A stretch of DNA of 64,000 bases from Thermohalobaculum sp039026375. GTDB taxonomy: Bacteria; Pseudomonadota; Alphaproteobacteria; Rhodobacterales; Rhodobacteraceae. Under the pieces are notes generated by a model. It searched no databases and was not told the origin of the DNA. It saw nothing but the letters and a program-made list of their open reading frames with translations. The DNA is taken from the NCBI GenBank assembly GCA_039026375.1, contig JBCCML010000018.1, positions 18,484-82,483 on the forward strand. Reading direction: 5' to 3'. Of the stretch, positions 42,194-51,878 are shown one piece after another. Every line of letters begins with the position of its first letter. Within the stretch, counting starts at the first letter, position 1. Made by a program: the position numbers and the translations under genes.

Positions 42194-44349
42194 TTGCCTT
42201 GCCCGATGCCAGTTTGATTTTGAAGTTTGGCGCAGTATTGGGTGGCTTGGTTGTTGCTTGGGCAGCTTTGCGTCTGTTTAGTAGAGAGCGGTCTGCGTCT
42301 GTTCTGAAGTCTGACAGTGATCTAATCACCGTAGTCAGCGAGATGTCTGCAGGCGTCATCACGTTAAACGAAGACGCGGTTTGTACCGCAATGCTCGGCA
42401 GACTTCGGGAAATGTTGGACAAGGGCCAAGACTGGTCCCCGGTGGGAAATCGAATAACAGACGTAATCGCCGAGTTCGCTGCTAGGGGCGACTACGGGCC
42501 TCGGATCCCCGGTGATCAACCAATTGATGTCGACTTGTTTAAACGCGCAGAATTCGGCGAATACTACCTTGAAACGCCGTCTGGAAACGTGATTGCCGTC
42601 GATGTCTCCGTCAGATCTGGCGGCGGTTGGATCTTAACCTACACGGATATGACCCGAACCAAGGCGCAAACGAGAATGCTCTATCGCGCCCAGACCGAAC
42701 TAGCGGAGAGTGAGGCGCGTGCGCGGGATCTTGCTCGCCAAGCTGACGCAGCAAACCATGCGAAGTCAGCATTCCTTGCCGCCATGAGCCATGAGATCAG
42801 AACGCCAATGAACGGTATCATTGGCATGTCTGAGATCTTGTCAGAGACCGTATTGGACGAGGAACAGGAAAGTTACGTCGATACCGTAAAGCAGTCTGCG
42901 GACGCTCTCTTAACGATAGTCAATGACATCTTGGATTTTTCGAAGATTGAAGCGGGTAGGATGGTTCTTGCCGATGAGCCGTTCAATCTGCTTAGCGCCA
43001 TCGAGGATGTCCTTATGCTCATCTCCCCCAAGGCTTTGGAGAAAGATCTTGATTTCTCTCTTGATTTTCCGCCAACGGTTCCTTTGGGGTTTAAGGGCGA
43101 TGTCCAACGAATTCGCCAGATACTGATAAACTTAGTCGGTAATGCAGTGAAGTTTACAAACGATGGCAGCGTTATAATCAGAGTAAATTACGAACCAGAA
43201 GACAGCTGTAAAAGCTTACAATTAAGAATTGAAGACACTGGTATTGGCATTTCTGAAGAGAACTTGGACAGTATCTTTGGCGAGTTCACACGGGTCGAAG
43301 CGGTTGGACAAGGTAAGTACGAGGGCACCGGGTTAGGCTTAGCAATAACCAACAAGCTTGTCACCATGATGGGGGGCGGTGTCTCTGTCTCATCCCAGGT
43401 CGGCAGAGGGACTGCTTTCTCGATTTCTTTGCCTCTGAATCAGTCGACGGAGATCGAAAGTCTAAAGCTTAGCAGTTTGCCAGCTGACAGCAGAGTATTG
43501 TGCATAGACCGATCAGAGGAAGACTTGAGGACCATAAAAGCTTGGCTGGAGCATTTTGGCGTACAAGTCATTCCTTCGCACTCGCTTTCAGAAGCACTCG
43601 ACTTGTTACGCCTGTCGAGTGAGGGGAGCAGGAAGACAGATTTGGTCTTGATAGATACATCGATTGCGGCTTCAGGTCCTGACGCCGCACTACAATTGCT
43701 GATTGATCACGACCCCAAAATCCGTTTGATCCCGATGGGTGTAGCAGAGCATGAGTTAAGCCTGTCCCCCGAAGCAAAAGCAAACCTTGCCGGCCGTCTC
43801 CTTAAACCCCTAACGGTGCAACGGCTGCTAACCACAGTACAAGATGCACTCAGCAGTGACGAAGATATCGCACAAGTTATGCGGCAACAAAACAGGGGCT
43901 CAGGTAACAAACGAAAGCTCGAAGCGCTCCCGGGTCGTATGCGTCTGCTGGTTGCAGAGGACAATCGCACAAATAGACTGGTCGTTGAGAAAATGTTGAA
44001 GGATCAGCCGATTGATTTGAAATTTGCGGAAAACGGTGAGCAAGCTGTTGCGTTGTTTGCAGAATGGGGTCCAGATTTGGTGTTTATGGACATGTCAATG
44101 CCAATCATGAGTGGTCCAGACGCCACACGCGCAATTCGCGAAATTGAGGCGAACGGGCATATTGTTGCCACGCCCATTATCGCGTTGACGGCAAATGCAA
44201 TGGAGGCAGATCGGCAGGTTTGTCTGGCAGCTGGGATGGACGACTTCCTGTCAAAACCGATCCGTCATGCCAAACTCTTAGACGTGATTTCATGTAATTG
44301 GCCCGACGCCGATCAAAGTGTACAGCACAATCAAGCCGCATCTGCTTGA
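42190..44349 (+). CDS. Hybrid sensor histidine kinase / response regulator
   Basis: 719 residues. One N-terminal transmembrane helix (about 9-30) is followed by a PAS-like region (40-155) and a helical linker. The HisKA box is SHEIRTPMNGIIGMSEIL with His201. The HATPase has LVGNAVKFTND, DTGIGI and GTGLGLAIT. A divergent receiver-like domain (VLCIDRSEED to LLKPLT) precedes a full C-terminal receiver with VAEDNRTNR, FMDMSMP (Asp634), LTANAM and LSKPI. ATGA overlap with the RsbW-like gene suggests it controls the partner switch. Lower GC than the core genes. Confidence 0.92.
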   Translation: MIALPDASLILKFGAVLGGLVVAWAALRLFSRERSASVLKSDSDLITVVSEMSAGVITLNEDAVCTAMLGRLREMLDKGQDWSPVGNRITDVIAEFAARGDYGPRIPGDQPIDVDLFKRAEFGEYYLETPSGNVIAVDVSVRSGGGWILTYTDMTRTKAQTRMLYRAQTELAESEARARDLARQADAANHAKSAFLAAMSHEIRTPMNGIIGMSEILSETVLDEEQESYVDTVKQSADALLTIVNDILDFSKIEAGRMVLADEPFNLLSAIEDVLMLISPKALEKDLDFSLDFPPTVPLGFKGDVQRIRQILINLVGNAVKFTNDGSVIIRVNYEPEDSCKSLQLRIEDTGIGISEENLDSIFGEFTRVEAVGQGKYEGTGLGLAITNKLVTMMGGGVSVSSQVGRGTAFSISLPLNQSTEIESLKLSSLPADSRVLCIDRSEEDLRTIKAWLEHFGVQVIPSHSLSEALDLLRLSSEGSRKTDLVLIDTSIAASGPDAALQLLIDHDPKIRLIPMGVAEHELSLSPEAKANLAGRLLKPLTVQRLLTTVQDALSSDEDIAQVMRQQNRGSGNKRKLEALPGRMRLLVAEDNRTNRLVVEKMLKDQPIDLKFAENGEQAVALFAEWGPDLVFMDMSMPIMSGPDATRAIREIEANGHIVATPIIALTANAMEADRQVCLAAGMDDFLSKPIRHAKLLDVISCNWPDADQSVQHNQAASA

Positions 44350-45245
44350 TTAACGGTAAGACCAACTTCGGTTGCTTCATACCCGAATTCTCGTGACCAA
44401 CCTAACAGCCGTGATTGCAAAAGCTCGTTGTCAGCTTGAGGGGCTGTTTGGCTCCATCCGTTCAGGGTAGAAAGGTTCGCACTGGACAAAAGGCTTTCCA
44501 CTTCCTGAAGGCCGAGACTTTTACATATGTTTATTGAAAGTTGCGTCGGGTTTCTGGCGATGTCTTCTATCCGTACGTCTACGATATCACAACCAACTCG
44601 CGCTGCGCGCGAGCGCGCCGCTAAAAAAGCCTCGCAGTAGCTACTGACCCAACTAGCGCATGCATCTAGCGAGGCTGGCCCCCAAGTCATACTTCGCAAC
44701 GAATACGCAATCGAACGCGGATCTCTCATTACATGGAGGAAGCTAGCGGAGGGGGTGAGTTGTTCTAGAAATTCAAACTCAAGAATAGAATGAGGTGTCT
44801 TTTCAAGGAACCGCGAACTCAACCTCATTTGTCCTGTGGCCTGCTTTGCGTGGTTGAAAATGTCTATCAAGAACTCTCGGGCTATTTTAATGAATGTCTC
44901 ATTAGACAATTGTCTAACGTGCCCCTCGTTTGTGAGCTTGTTGGCAAACTGGACAAAGCATGCGTCCCAATGAGCCAGAGGTGCTACGGTACTCAGGCCG
45001 GGCTGCCCGAAGCGCCCACAGACTAGTGCATCGTAAAAGTTATGAAATTGACGCCACGCAACAATAGCTCGATTTGGCGAGTAGTGCTTTACAATACTGT
45101 GATGCAAGTCCAGTAAACCATTTTTTTCCGTTAGGAATTTGAGTTCGATTCCTGGAAATGAGAAAATCGCGGGATGTCGTGCCAAGGAGGCGGCTAGGAA
45201 CGACGTGCCACTCCTGCCAGGCCCTCCTACGAAAATTGGCCTCAT
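44331..45245 (-). CDS. Sulfotransferase family protein
   Basis: 304 residues. MRPIFVGGPGRSGTSFLAASLARHP is the 5'-phosphosulfate-binding loop. VMRDPRSIAYSLRSM supplies the 3'-phosphate-binding Arg/Ser of PAPS sulfotransferases. It probably sulfates a sugar or lipid of the surface polysaccharide encoded around it. The start overlaps the stop of the upstream glycosyltransferase (ATGA). Its 3' end overlaps that of the histidine kinase on the opposite strand by 19 bp. Confidence 0.85.
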   Translation of the reverse strand: MRPIFVGGPGRSGTSFLAASLARHPAIFSFPGIELKFLTEKNGLLDLHHSIVKHYSPNRAIVAWRQFHNFYDALVCGRFGQPGLSTVAPLAHWDACFVQFANKLTNEGHVRQLSNETFIKIAREFLIDIFNHAKQATGQMRLSSRFLEKTPHSILEFEFLEQLTPSASFLHVMRDPRSIAYSLRSMTWGPASLDACASWVSSYCEAFLAARSRAARVGCDIVDVRIEDIARNPTQLSINICKSLGLQEVESLLSSANLSTLNGWSQTAPQADNELLQSRLLGWSREFGYEATEVGLTVNQADAA

Positions 45246-46891
45246 GATGTGACCATCGAGAAGTCCGTCGCTGAGCCTTCTTCGACACAAACGCGCCCGG
45301 CAACCCCGCCCATATCAACAAATGCATGAAAAGCACTTTCGGCGTTGCCTTCACTGACCTTTGACCTCGCTATGGGGGAAATCTCTAAGTATCTTGCGCT
45401 CCGAAATCCAGGCCCTGGATCACGACCTTCTCCACTTCCATGTTTGACAAAATGTGCAAGCGGTGCACTCACGCTTCCTGTTCGCATGGCAGCGGCAACA
45501 TCAGGATTGGCGGCAATGTACCAAGGACTGTCGAAAAATTCGATTGGCTCGCACGCGTTTCTCAAACCGACGCTGAGATAATGCCACAACCACGTCCCTT
45601 CCCTACTACCAGCGTGTATTTTGATCTGTTGAGTGTCGTAATCACCAGCGCGCTCGACGTAGTGTGCAGTTACGAAGTAACGATTGGGATCCAGCATAAT
45701 CTGTGACCCTACTTTACAGTAGTGATCCAGCGCACTTTTGACGTTACCGCTTGAGATTGCATGCGCGACTTCGGGGTATTTTCGAGTGTACCACTCGCCG
45801 TCAAACAATTCATCAAAGGCGGTTCGAACCTGAACTTGGCTCAAGCTAATGCCGTCGATGAAACCAGGCCTATTTGCTCGAAGCCAGCCTGAATAACCGC
45901 CATTCTCGCCGCATGAAAATGGTTGCGGAAAAGCATGTCTCAAATCCGGATGATCACGATACATGCGCCGCGCGCGCGCGGTTATGGATGTGCCATCATC
46001 AAAAAAATCGAAAGCGCAGAGGAGATTAGAAAACTCCGCTTGCCCAAGTTTACTAATCTCTTCTTCATAAAATCGCTCGATTTCAGCCGAAGCGGGATTT
46101 CCTGCGTCGAACTGTTCACGCACCCGGCGATGAGTGCCGTTTGGGCCGGTTCCCGAATAGTGATAGGTTTTCAAGAGGGTCTCATTCGCGGTATATCTCG
46201 AGCCTTGGCCCGTTCGACGGACAGACCTGGATGAAATGTTCCAGCAGGCAACGTCGAGGCCCGGATCCTTTAGTATACGCACACCTGGGAAAATTGACGG
46301 GACAAGATCTATCCAGCGTTGGTCGGTGAACAGGCCGCGTGCTTTGTCGTCAAAGCAGAACTGATCCAAGCGCTTCGCCCACCACTCGGCAAAAGATGAA
46401 CCGATGTAATCGGGCCGCACAAAAAGGTGCCCTAGGTTGTATGCGCCATGTGAGGCAGCTGACATCTCTATGGCTTCGATGCCGGCATCGTTCGCCTCCG
46501 GCTCAAGAATATGGGGCACCAAACCGATCGATGCATCCGCCATGGCTGGCAAAACGTCGTCTAAAGCAGCAAACACGTAAACGTCTGGATCAAGGTAGAC
46601 GATGAGGTCGGCATCGTCCTCCTCAATAAGGCGGCACAACGCCCTGCCTTTTACTGCTGTTGAGAGTTCCATAACGTTGTGTTGAAAAATCCACCCAGGA
46701 TCATATCCGAGATCTGACGGGTGCCAAATTCGGTCGAAGGGTTCTGCGGAAAGGTCAAGCCAGGTTGGTGAATTGTCGTTCAGGCACAGTGTCAGCGTCG
46801 CGTCTGAGTGATGATACCTCAGGCTTTTTGCGAGAGCGCGTGCTTTAGGTAAATAATTCAGCGCGCAGCTAGTGTAGACGGAAAGCCTCAT
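45242..46891 (-). CDS. Glycosyltransferase with C-terminal polysaccharide repeat modules
   Basis: 549 residues. The N-terminal 300 residues form a GT-A type domain: RLSVYTSCALNYLPKARALAKSLRYHHSDATLTLCLND, DXD-like YLDPDVYVF, SHGAYNLGHLFVRP and FTDQRWIDLVPSIFPGVRIL. Residues after about 360 hold two or three modules of the form F-D-x2-W-Y-x6-P-x-V-A-x-A, G-x-G-E-G-R-D-P-G-P-x-F-x-x-x-x-Y-L. The same module occurs at the N-terminus of the protein at 52911. It is translationally coupled on both sides. Confidence 0.83.
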   Translation of the reverse strand: MRLSVYTSCALNYLPKARALAKSLRYHHSDATLTLCLNDNSPTWLDLSAEPFDRIWHPSDLGYDPGWIFQHNVMELSTAVKGRALCRLIEEDDADLIVYLDPDVYVFAALDDVLPAMADASIGLVPHILEPEANDAGIEAIEMSAASHGAYNLGHLFVRPDYIGSSFAEWWAKRLDQFCFDDKARGLFTDQRWIDLVPSIFPGVRILKDPGLDVACWNISSRSVRRTGQGSRYTANETLLKTYHYSGTGPNGTHRRVREQFDAGNPASAEIERFYEEEISKLGQAEFSNLLCAFDFFDDGTSITARARRMYRDHPDLRHAFPQPFSCGENGGYSGWLRANRPGFIDGISLSQVQVRTAFDELFDGEWYTRKYPEVAHAISSGNVKSALDHYCKVGSQIMLDPNRYFVTAHYVERAGDYDTQQIKIHAGSREGTWLWHYLSVGLRNACEPIEFFDSPWYIAANPDVAAAMRTGSVSAPLAHFVKHGSGEGRDPGPGFRSARYLEISPIARSKVSEGNAESAFHAFVDMGGVAGRVCVEEGSATDFSMVTS

Positions 46892-48612
46892 CTAGCGATC
46901 TCCAGCGCATTTGTAAGCTCACTGCGTAGGCGTGCCGTCTCCTTACGCAACATCCTATTCTCCCTTTGAAAACGGGTTGCAACGTTCTTGAGACTGTTCA
47001 TCGAAGCCACCTGTAGTGGATTACCTGCGTCCGCGGCCGACGCTTGGGACACCACTTGCCAGATGCCTGCGCCTGCGATTTGCGGCCGGTTGGTTAGCCC
47101 GGATAGATGCCCGGAAATGTCGCGAACCCACGGACGACGATCTGTCATCGAGACGGAGTTTTCGTGCCCACGGATCGAAATCCGGCAAAAGACTTCGTTG
47201 CTCTCAAAGATCTCCGGCAGGCGTGGATCAGTCAGCAGGAGGAGGTACAATGCGTAGTCTTCACTGAGGTCATGTCGCAGTTCAGCCGTTTCTATTCGGT
47301 TCAACAAAAACGCACGCGGCGCGACCATGCCACAAATTGGTAGGCCGTTAACTCCGGAAAACATTTTGTTCCAGCCGTTTGCATCGTATCTGCCTGTCAG
47401 CGTGCAGCTTTCAAGCACCGCTCTACCGGCCTTCTGACTTGACCACTTCTCTTCATAGACCTCACTGGACGTGAAGAGTATCGGCCGAGCGCCACGAAAG
47501 AATGCTGCCACGATTGATTGAAGGGCAAAAATTTCCAAATGGTCATCGTCGTCAATGATAGCGACATACTCCTGACTTGCTGCGCGCACGCCCTCGATCA
47601 GGTTCAACACACGACTTGGAAGATTTCCGCTGTTGCGCTTGAGCCTGAGGTTAAGATCTGGGAATACCTCCTCGAGGGCATGGAATTCTGCCTGCGCGGT
47701 CTCTGAGTCTACGTCTGTAGAGAGAACGACTTCTAGAGGTACGCTGTCGATGCGGGCTCGCCAGATGCTCGTGAGTAACCTTCGAAGTAGAAACGGACGT
47801 TCGAAGCGTGTCCTGGTTACAATGCTGATCCCAGGCGGCGAACTCGCCTCAAAGACAACACGATCGGTAGCACCGCTCAGGCATAGTGTTTCCCTTGGAT
47901 CCTGAGTTGAGTGTGACGGTGTCTCAGGCATGTCGATATTGCCGCTAAGCGTCGGGATCGATTGCCCACCTAGGCGGTCAACGAACCGGGTCGCAATTGA
48001 GTCTGACAGCCTTATCAAATCCCGCGTGAGCAGCGCACCGTTGATGCCACCAGAAAGGCGAGGCAGGAACAGCGCTGGCAAGCCTTCCAGGTAGCCTTCG
48101 ATCGTTAGCGTCAGTTCCAACGCTGCGTCATCAGGGTAATTGCCGGCTTTCAGATGGGTCCTTACGAGCGCGGCATTGACGAGGTACAGATCAGGCATTG
48201 GATCAACCAATGGTCTAATGTTGCCCGGCAAAGGAATGGCGGGGGAATCTGATGAATAAAGCGCCAGATGGCGGCTGTCGGAAAGGCCGAGGCCACCTGC
48301 CGCAGCGATCGACCAAGTCTTGTTCGGTCCTGCGTCGGCAAGAGCTTCGGCCAGGCGGGCCGGAAGTCTGTCGTCCAGAACTAGGTCCGGGTTCCGAACA
48401 ACGACGACAGTCTCCGTTCCTGGCCGACTTGCGGCCGCGAACAGGGCCTTTGCTAGCTTTAGGCCGGGCAAATGGCGTCTAAAGTCTGTCGCTTTCTCGA
48501 AGAACGCCGTTTCAAGGTCGCCATTTACACTTATCTCGCGTCCGACAATCAGAACCCGGGTCTGCTCCAGGCCTGGATACGCAATGTGAAAGTCTACGGT
48601 TTGTCGCTGCAT
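46888..48612 (-). CDS. Glycosyltransferase family 2-like protein
   Basis: 574 residues from ATG 48612; the frame is open to a TTG at 48681 and the extra residues look protein-like, so the start is uncertain. After about 240 residues of unclear N-terminal domain, ISIVTRTRFERPFLLRRLLTSIWRA begins a GT2 domain, with LEVVLSTDVD and the metal motif EYVAIIDDDDHLEIFALQSIV. A helical tail ends RFQRENRMLRKETARLRSELTNALE, a possible coiled coil. It is coupled (ATGA) to the following glycosyltransferase. Codon and base use is less GC-rich than in core genes. Confidence 0.8.
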   Translation of the reverse strand: MQRQTVDFHIAYPGLEQTRVLIVGREISVNGDLETAFFEKATDFRRHLPGLKLAKALFAAASRPGTETVVVVRNPDLVLDDRLPARLAEALADAGPNKTWSIAAAGGLGLSDSRHLALYSSDSPAIPLPGNIRPLVDPMPDLYLVNAALVRTHLKAGNYPDDAALELTLTIEGYLEGLPALFLPRLSGGINGALLTRDLIRLSDSIATRFVDRLGGQSIPTLSGNIDMPETPSHSTQDPRETLCLSGATDRVVFEASSPPGISIVTRTRFERPFLLRRLLTSIWRARIDSVPLEVVLSTDVDSETAQAEFHALEEVFPDLNLRLKRNSGNLPSRVLNLIEGVRAASQEYVAIIDDDDHLEIFALQSIVAAFFRGARPILFTSSEVYEEKWSSQKAGRAVLESCTLTGRYDANGWNKMFSGVNGLPICGMVAPRAFLLNRIETAELRHDLSEDYALYLLLLTDPRLPEIFESNEVFCRISIRGHENSVSMTDRRPWVRDISGHLSGLTNRPQIAGAGIWQVVSQASAADAGNPLQVASMNSLKNVATRFQRENRMLRKETARLRSELTNALEIAR

Positions 48613-49153
48613 CGGTTCGGCCCACGTCACGCGGCAATAACGGGCTGTCTCGACGAACGAAGACCCGCGAGCCTCCGGCAAATTGACTTCAGACCAAAGG
48701 GCACTGATGCCATCGCGTCACCCTCCAATGCAGTTTTAGCATGCAGATCAATTCCAAGATGACGCCGTCCAATCCTAGTGTGCTCATTGAGTTTTTTGTG
48801 GACGTGCAGCCGGCACAAGCGAGCGGTGCGTTGCGCAGACGCGGGCACGCTCGCTTGCCAACGAATGTATTTGGACGATCGAGTGAACAACGCGATGAAC
48901 GTCAAAGATCCAAGTTGGTAGCGTAACGCTCGTGCCGAACCTGAGATCGTTGAGGCAGACGCAAACAAGGCATTGGAGCCGGCGAAAATGATCCTAAAGC
49001 GCCGTGTCATTCTAACCGATCTCCTCCTGATGTTGTGCGGCAGCAAACCGTCCTTCAGACGACTTGCCCCAAACTCACGGGATCGGGGTAAGCAAATGGT
49101 TAAGCTGAGCAAAGAAAGTTGACTCTAATTTCGGAGTGTTTCTGGCTAGCGCG
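48613..49153. other. 541-bp gap in the polysaccharide region
   Basis: All flanking genes point left. A minus-strand frame from an ATG near 49013 to 48627 has GGAGGAG upstream (product beginning MTRRFRIIFAGSNALF, about 130 codons), but its Arg/Ser/Leu-rich content shows no motif, so it is not called. The gap probably carries the promoter of the glycosyltransferase/sulfotransferase run. Confidence 0.35.
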
Positions 49154-50332
49154 CTATCGTCGTTCCAAGGCGTTGCCAACTACAAGGGCGCAGATTGCCC
49201 ACGTTGCAAACGCCAGTGCGAACATGGTCGCCAACCATACCGGCCGATCGGGATAAGCGGCTTCTTCAGCCAGGGTCGGCTTAATATGAATAGCCAAGTA
49301 GCGATTCTGTCGACGCGCCTCTGCTTGCGCCTGTTCGTACGTGGCTAGGGCAAGCGTGTATGCTTGTTCTGCGAACTCTCGGTCCACAACAAGCTCTTCA
49401 AAGTCACCGACCACGACTGACAAAGGGCGCGCTTCATTACGTGATTCGGTGCGGCCACTGCCCAGGCGTGTGCGTTCTTCCGCGATCCGGGCATCAAGCG
49501 TCGCGATCCGTCGTTTAAGCGCGACAACCCGCGGTGCGTCTGCGTCCAGCACTCCCGCGATTTGTTCTAGGCGTACCTGAGCGCGGGCACGGTCCTGCTC
49601 GAGTGTCGCCACCAGCTCTAGTGCGGCGGCGGCGTTTTGGGTTGGGTCGACTTCTTGCTCCAGATCGCGAAAGGCGCGCAGGCGCACCCGGATATCCCGG
49701 AGACGATTTTCCGCCTCGGCTAACTCCAGTGCGGCGTATCGCACGGCATCATCGCGCGCTGTCTCTGACAACGTGTTCACGAGTTCGGCGGAGGCGTCCA
49801 GGATAGCACGCGCGATCGATTGCGCTTCTTCGGGTGAGTATGCCCGAGCCTCCAGAGTCAGGATGCCATTGGCGGGGTCGATGGAGACATCTGTCATCAA
49901 GTGCCAGTGATCTAACAGGTCTTCTACCGTCTGACCGGGATGGTAGACGAAGATCGGGTCGTCCGGCGCCTTGGCGTAGATCGCCTCAAGCGCCAGTCGT
50001 CCCCGCACCGCGTCCAACATCTGTTGGCTTTGGATGAAATCATAAAGGATCTCGCCGTCCATGCGGGTCGAAGAGGTGCCAAGTTGCGTTATTGCCCCAA
50101 AAATCTCGACGGGAGCAGTCGCATCATTTGACCTAATTGAAAAAGCAGCCGTGGACGCAAATCGTTCGGCCGCGTGGTTCCAAAGATACACTGCGGCCAA
50201 GGCGCTGGGTAGCAGAACAAACAACAAGAAACCTGTCACCAGGGCATAGGGTCGTCGCGCGCGCTTAACCGGTTGACGACCGAAGGCTGCGGGGTGGTCG
50301 ACAATGGTAGGCGGAGCTGACGCAATAGACAT
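49154..50332 (-). CDS. kpsE: Capsule polysaccharide export inner-membrane protein KpsE-like
   Basis: 392 residues with transmembrane helices at about 30-50 and 370-388 and a large periplasmic coiled-coil part, the topology of polysaccharide co-polymerase/KpsE proteins. FASTAAFSIRSND follows the first helix, DGEILYDFIQSQQMLDAVRG is typical, and EAENRLRDIRVRLRAFRDLEQEVDPTQNAAA starts the coiled coil. It bridges the ABC exporter to the outer-membrane channel. It is 7 bp downstream of kpsT. Confidence 0.87.
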   Translation of the reverse strand: MSIASAPPTIVDHPAAFGRQPVKRARRPYALVTGFLLFVLLPSALAAVYLWNHAAERFASTAAFSIRSNDATAPVEIFGAITQLGTSSTRMDGEILYDFIQSQQMLDAVRGRLALEAIYAKAPDDPIFVYHPGQTVEDLLDHWHLMTDVSIDPANGILTLEARAYSPEEAQSIARAILDASAELVNTLSETARDDAVRYAALELAEAENRLRDIRVRLRAFRDLEQEVDPTQNAAAALELVATLEQDRARAQVRLEQIAGVLDADAPRVVALKRRIATLDARIAEERTRLGSGRTESRNEARPLSVVVGDFEELVVDREFAEQAYTLALATYEQAQAEARRQNRYLAIHIKPTLAEEAAYPDRPVWLATMFALAFATWAICALVVGNALERR

Positions 50333-50339
50333 GAGATCC

Positions 50340-51008
50340 TCAAGCGGGCTGTGAACGGCTCAGATCGCGAGCGTGTTGGGCCAGTGCGGTTTCCAGGTCT
50401 GGGTGATAGGTTAGCTGGCCGCCCTCCAACACCAACGCTGCCTGGCAGAACGCGCGTAGCGTGTCGGCATTGTGAGAGACCATTATTAGGCGGGCGTGGT
50501 CCAACCGCTCCCGAAATGCTTGTCGGCACTTCGCCCGAAAACGCGCGTCTCCCACACCGATGACTTCGTCGACCAGGTATCGTTGAAAGGCGACACCAAT
50601 CGATGTTGCGAATGCCAACCGCGCCTTCATACCAGACGAATACGTCTCAACTGGTTGCAAGAATGCGGCGCCGAGCTCAGAAAAATCCCCTACGAATCTC
50701 GTCATTTCTCTGGGGTCGCGACCGTACACCCGCGCAACAAAACGCGCATTTTGGGCTCCAGTCAGTGCTGGGTGAAAGCCACCTGAGAATCCCATGGGCC
50801 ATGAGATCGTCTCGTCAGATATGACTTCACCTTGATCGGGGGGGATTGTTCCTGAGATCATGCGCAACAGCGTGGACTTCCCCGCGCCGTTTCGCCCTAT
50901 CAGGGCAAGACCTGGCACATCCGGCAATGTGAAGGTCACGTCCTCCATGATAATCCGCCGTATCCCGTTCCGGCGGAACGTTTTCGTAAGCCCCGACAAA
51001 TGGATCAT
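50340..51008 (-). CDS. kpsT: Capsule polysaccharide ABC exporter ATP-binding protein
   Basis: 222 residues. Walker A LIGRNGAGKSTLLRMISG, a Q-loop region with SWPMGFSGGFHPALTG, ABC signature YSSGMKARLAFA, Walker B RYLVDEVIGVGD, and the H-loop MVSHN are all present. It is of the KpsT/Wzt type without a C-terminal carbohydrate-binding domain. The ATG at 51008 overlaps the kpsM stop (ATGA). Confidence 0.94.
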   Translation of the reverse strand: MIHLSGLTKTFRRNGIRRIIMEDVTFTLPDVPGLALIGRNGAGKSTLLRMISGTIPPDQGEVISDETISWPMGFSGGFHPALTGAQNARFVARVYGRDPREMTRFVGDFSELGAAFLQPVETYSSGMKARLAFATSIGVAFQRYLVDEVIGVGDARFRAKCRQAFRERLDHARLIMVSHNADTLRAFCQAALVLEGGQLTYHPDLETALAQHARDLSRSQPA

Positions 51009-51787
51009 GGGGACACCAGCCTTGCCGCGGCCAGGCGCATTGCGGACAAGCCGATGAAGATCAGGCCGACTGTGATCACAAGCAGATACTCCAGAGAGAC
51101 GTGCCCGCCGTGATATGTCGGATAAAGACCCTGCCGAACTAAACCGACAACGTGGACAATTGGGTTCCACCACAAGGCTTCGCGCGCGAAGGTAGGCAAC
51201 GAGTCAAAGGTAAAGAACACACAGCTGATCAAGAACACTGGTCGTGAAATCACACCCCAGATCACTTCCCAACTCTTCGAAAGCGCAAAGAGCCAGCAGT
51301 TCACCAAACCGATCCCCAAAGCCATCAGCGCGGCCAGCGTCCAAGCAATCAGTAGCGGAGCGGGAGAGATCACGACCCGCTCGGCGAAGACGGCAAGGAT
51401 AGCAGTGAGAATCAGAACGCCGATGACCAAACCAGTCAAAGTCTGCAGCAGGAATCTCGCCAGGATTGTGTCAACTGGCCTTACGGCTGGAAAGGCCAGC
51501 AATGGACGGTTCACGTGGACGGAGCGGGCACAGATGTTCGAGATTTCGTGCACCCAGTGAAACGCGATGTACCCGCTGGCGTAGAACAACGGGAAGCTCT
51601 TTCCCAAAGGTGGTTGCTGCGCCAGTTGCGAGAAAAGCAATGAAAGCAAGCCGATGAATGCTGCTGGTTCCACCACCGCCCACACGTAACCTGCACGCGA
51701 TTGACCATAACGCGTGATCATCTCGCGCAGCATCAAAGCTGCAATCACGCGGGCCATTGTCAGCAGGCGATTTGCGGGCCGGGTCAC
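51005..51787 (-). CDS. kpsM: Capsule polysaccharide ABC exporter permease
   Basis: 260 residues with six hydrophobic segments. ALMLREMITRYGQSRAGYVWAVVEPAAF is the conserved N-terminal amphipathic helix and first membrane entry of KpsM/Wzm permeases. FTFDSLPTFAREALWWNPIVHVVGLVRQGLYPTY is the typical C-terminal block. The GTG start follows GGGAGAA. It heads the kpsMTE operon and is divergent from the glycosyltransferase at 51879. Confidence 0.94.
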   Translation of the reverse strand: MTRPANRLLTMARVIAALMLREMITRYGQSRAGYVWAVVEPAAFIGLLSLLFSQLAQQPPLGKSFPLFYASGYIAFHWVHEISNICARSVHVNRPLLAFPAVRPVDTILARFLLQTLTGLVIGVLILTAILAVFAERVVISPAPLLIAWTLAALMALGIGLVNCWLFALSKSWEVIWGVISRPVFLISCVFFTFDSLPTFAREALWWNPIVHVVGLVRQGLYPTYHGGHVSLEYLLVITVGLIFIGLSAMRLAAARLVSP

Positions 51788-51878
51788 AGGATTCTCCCAT
51801 CTCGGACACGATTAACTCGCTTTTAAGCGGTAAATTCGACGTTAAGCGCATCTCTGCCCGCCAGAATGGAGTGCGAGG

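Noticed and set aside
48627..49112. 161-codon minus-strand frame in the kps region gap
   Set aside because: Despite GGAGGAG before an internal ATG, the product is Arg/Ser-rich with no recognisable domain and is probably noncoding.
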